DNA of 64,000 nt, from positions 1 through 64,000 of the forward strand of contig JADNYJ010000084.1 of the NCBI GenBank assembly GCA_015501075.1, given 5' to 3'. This DNA is from Gymnopilus junonius. Lineage: Eukaryota > Basidiomycota > Agaricomycetes > Agaricales > Galerinaceae. The notes beneath the pieces were generated by a model, which saw nothing but the letters and a program-made list of their open reading frames with translations, had not been told where the DNA came from and did no database searches. Below, piece by piece: positions 63,635-64,000 of this stretch (position 1 is the stretch's first letter; each line of letters opens with the position of its first letter). The position numbers and the translations under genes are program-made.

Positions 63635-64000
63635 CTAACGACCGAAGGGGAAGACTTGCGTGCAGGCGTCCCCGGCTGCAACTGTAGCCTCGAACAGAAA
63701 TTGCAGGTTGATGCTAAGAGCCTCCCTCAAAACGCCCGTCGGATTGGGGTAGAGGGATTTGATATTTCTTTCTACGAAATTGCTGTAGCGTGTGCAGGGC
63801 TCGGATAAGGTTGCAGAAGTCGGATCAGGCTTGTAGCTGTTGACTCTGCCCTGATTGGCTCCCGGTACGATGGGAAAGTTATTAAAAACGACGTCCATGC
63901 CCTCGCTGCTGATTGCTCCATCGTGGCGATGAAAGTCGGGTGGGAATGTCATCTTTTGGAAGAATCCACGAGCGACGTCCATATCCAATTGGCCACTCTT
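63635..64000 (-). CDS. Heme-thiolate peroxidase (UPO/chloroperoxidase family), C-terminal part
   Basis: Secreted peroxygenase/halogenating-type enzyme using H2O2. The frame is open from the right edge to a stop at 63635-63637 and covers about 120 residues: MDMDVARGFFQKMTFPPDFH, the GMDVVFNNFPIVPG segment, VNSYKPDPTSA, NIKSLYPNPTG and the terminal CTQVFPFGR. This matches the C-terminal third of fungal unspecific peroxygenases and chloroperoxidases. The heme-binding Cys (PCP motif) and the acid-base EGD/EHD motif are upstream, outside the window, so activity class cannot be judged. Confidence 0.85.
   Translation of the reverse strand, partial: KSGQLDMDVARGFFQKMTFPPDFHRHDGAISSEGMDVVFNNFPIVPGANQGRVNSYKPDPTSATLSEPCTRYSNFVERNIKSLYPNPTGVLREALSINLQFLFEATVAAGDACTQVFPFGR

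Overview
The window is nuclear DNA of a filamentous basidiomycete, almost certainly a wood- or litter-decaying agaricomycete. Genes are cut by many 45-70 nt GT-AG introns and very small exons. Ty1/copia and chromovirus retrotransposons are present. Two tandem class II secreted heme peroxidases and the end of a heme-thiolate peroxidase point to a white-rot-like lifestyle. No RNA gene, CRISPR array, plasmid or phage feature was seen.

Layout. 1-4,544: a decayed copia element on the minus strand, cut by the left edge, then TE-like debris to 6.3 kb. 6.3-11.1 kb: an LRR-like protein, a short-chain dehydrogenase, a small coiled-coil protein and an unrecognised gene. 12.2-14.8 kb: a WD40 remnant and an HMG-box regulator. 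17.0-18.6 kb: a TauD-type dioxygenase in 10 exons. 19.2-24.6 kb: a frameshifted membrane protein and a frameshifted oligopeptide transporter (OPT). 26.2-27.0 kb: a small C2H2 protein. 27.4-33.8 kb: the tandem class II peroxidases. 36.2-41.5 kb: a small hypothetical gene, a disordered protein and adenylosuccinate lyase (ADE13). 42.0-43.4 kb: a decayed NACHT NTPase. 44.9-49.2 kb: a KRE6/SKN1 glucan-synthesis gene followed by a Ser/Thr-rich GPI-type wall protein. 50.1-53.9 kb: a complete but internally deleted Gypsy element with matching LTRs and a 5-bp target duplication. 54.2-60.4 kb: a SNF2-RING translocase and a C2H2-like protein. 61.4-62.4 kb: an OPT pseudogene lacking its core. 63.6 kb to the right edge: the C-terminal part of a heme-thiolate peroxidase (UPO/chloroperoxidase family).

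How the genes fit together. Three secreted-type heme peroxidase loci (two class II, one heme-thiolate) suggest oxidative attack on lignin or aromatics. The OPT genes fit peptide uptake. KRE6/SKN1 and the GPI protein are neighbouring wall genes. These links are by function and proximity; nothing here proves co-regulation.

Main cautions and highlights. Several genes carry frameshifts that are mostly single-base deletions, often in homopolymers, while their splice sites stay intact; one lies in ADE13. These may be assembly errors or real decay. The most interesting structures are exons of 5, 7, 8 and 11 nt, a coding exon that is only ATG, a GC-AG intron, and a peroxidase that keeps the catalytic tryptophan but lacks one of three Mn(II) ligands. 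All exon models were spliced by hand from reading frames and consensus sites; no searches were run.
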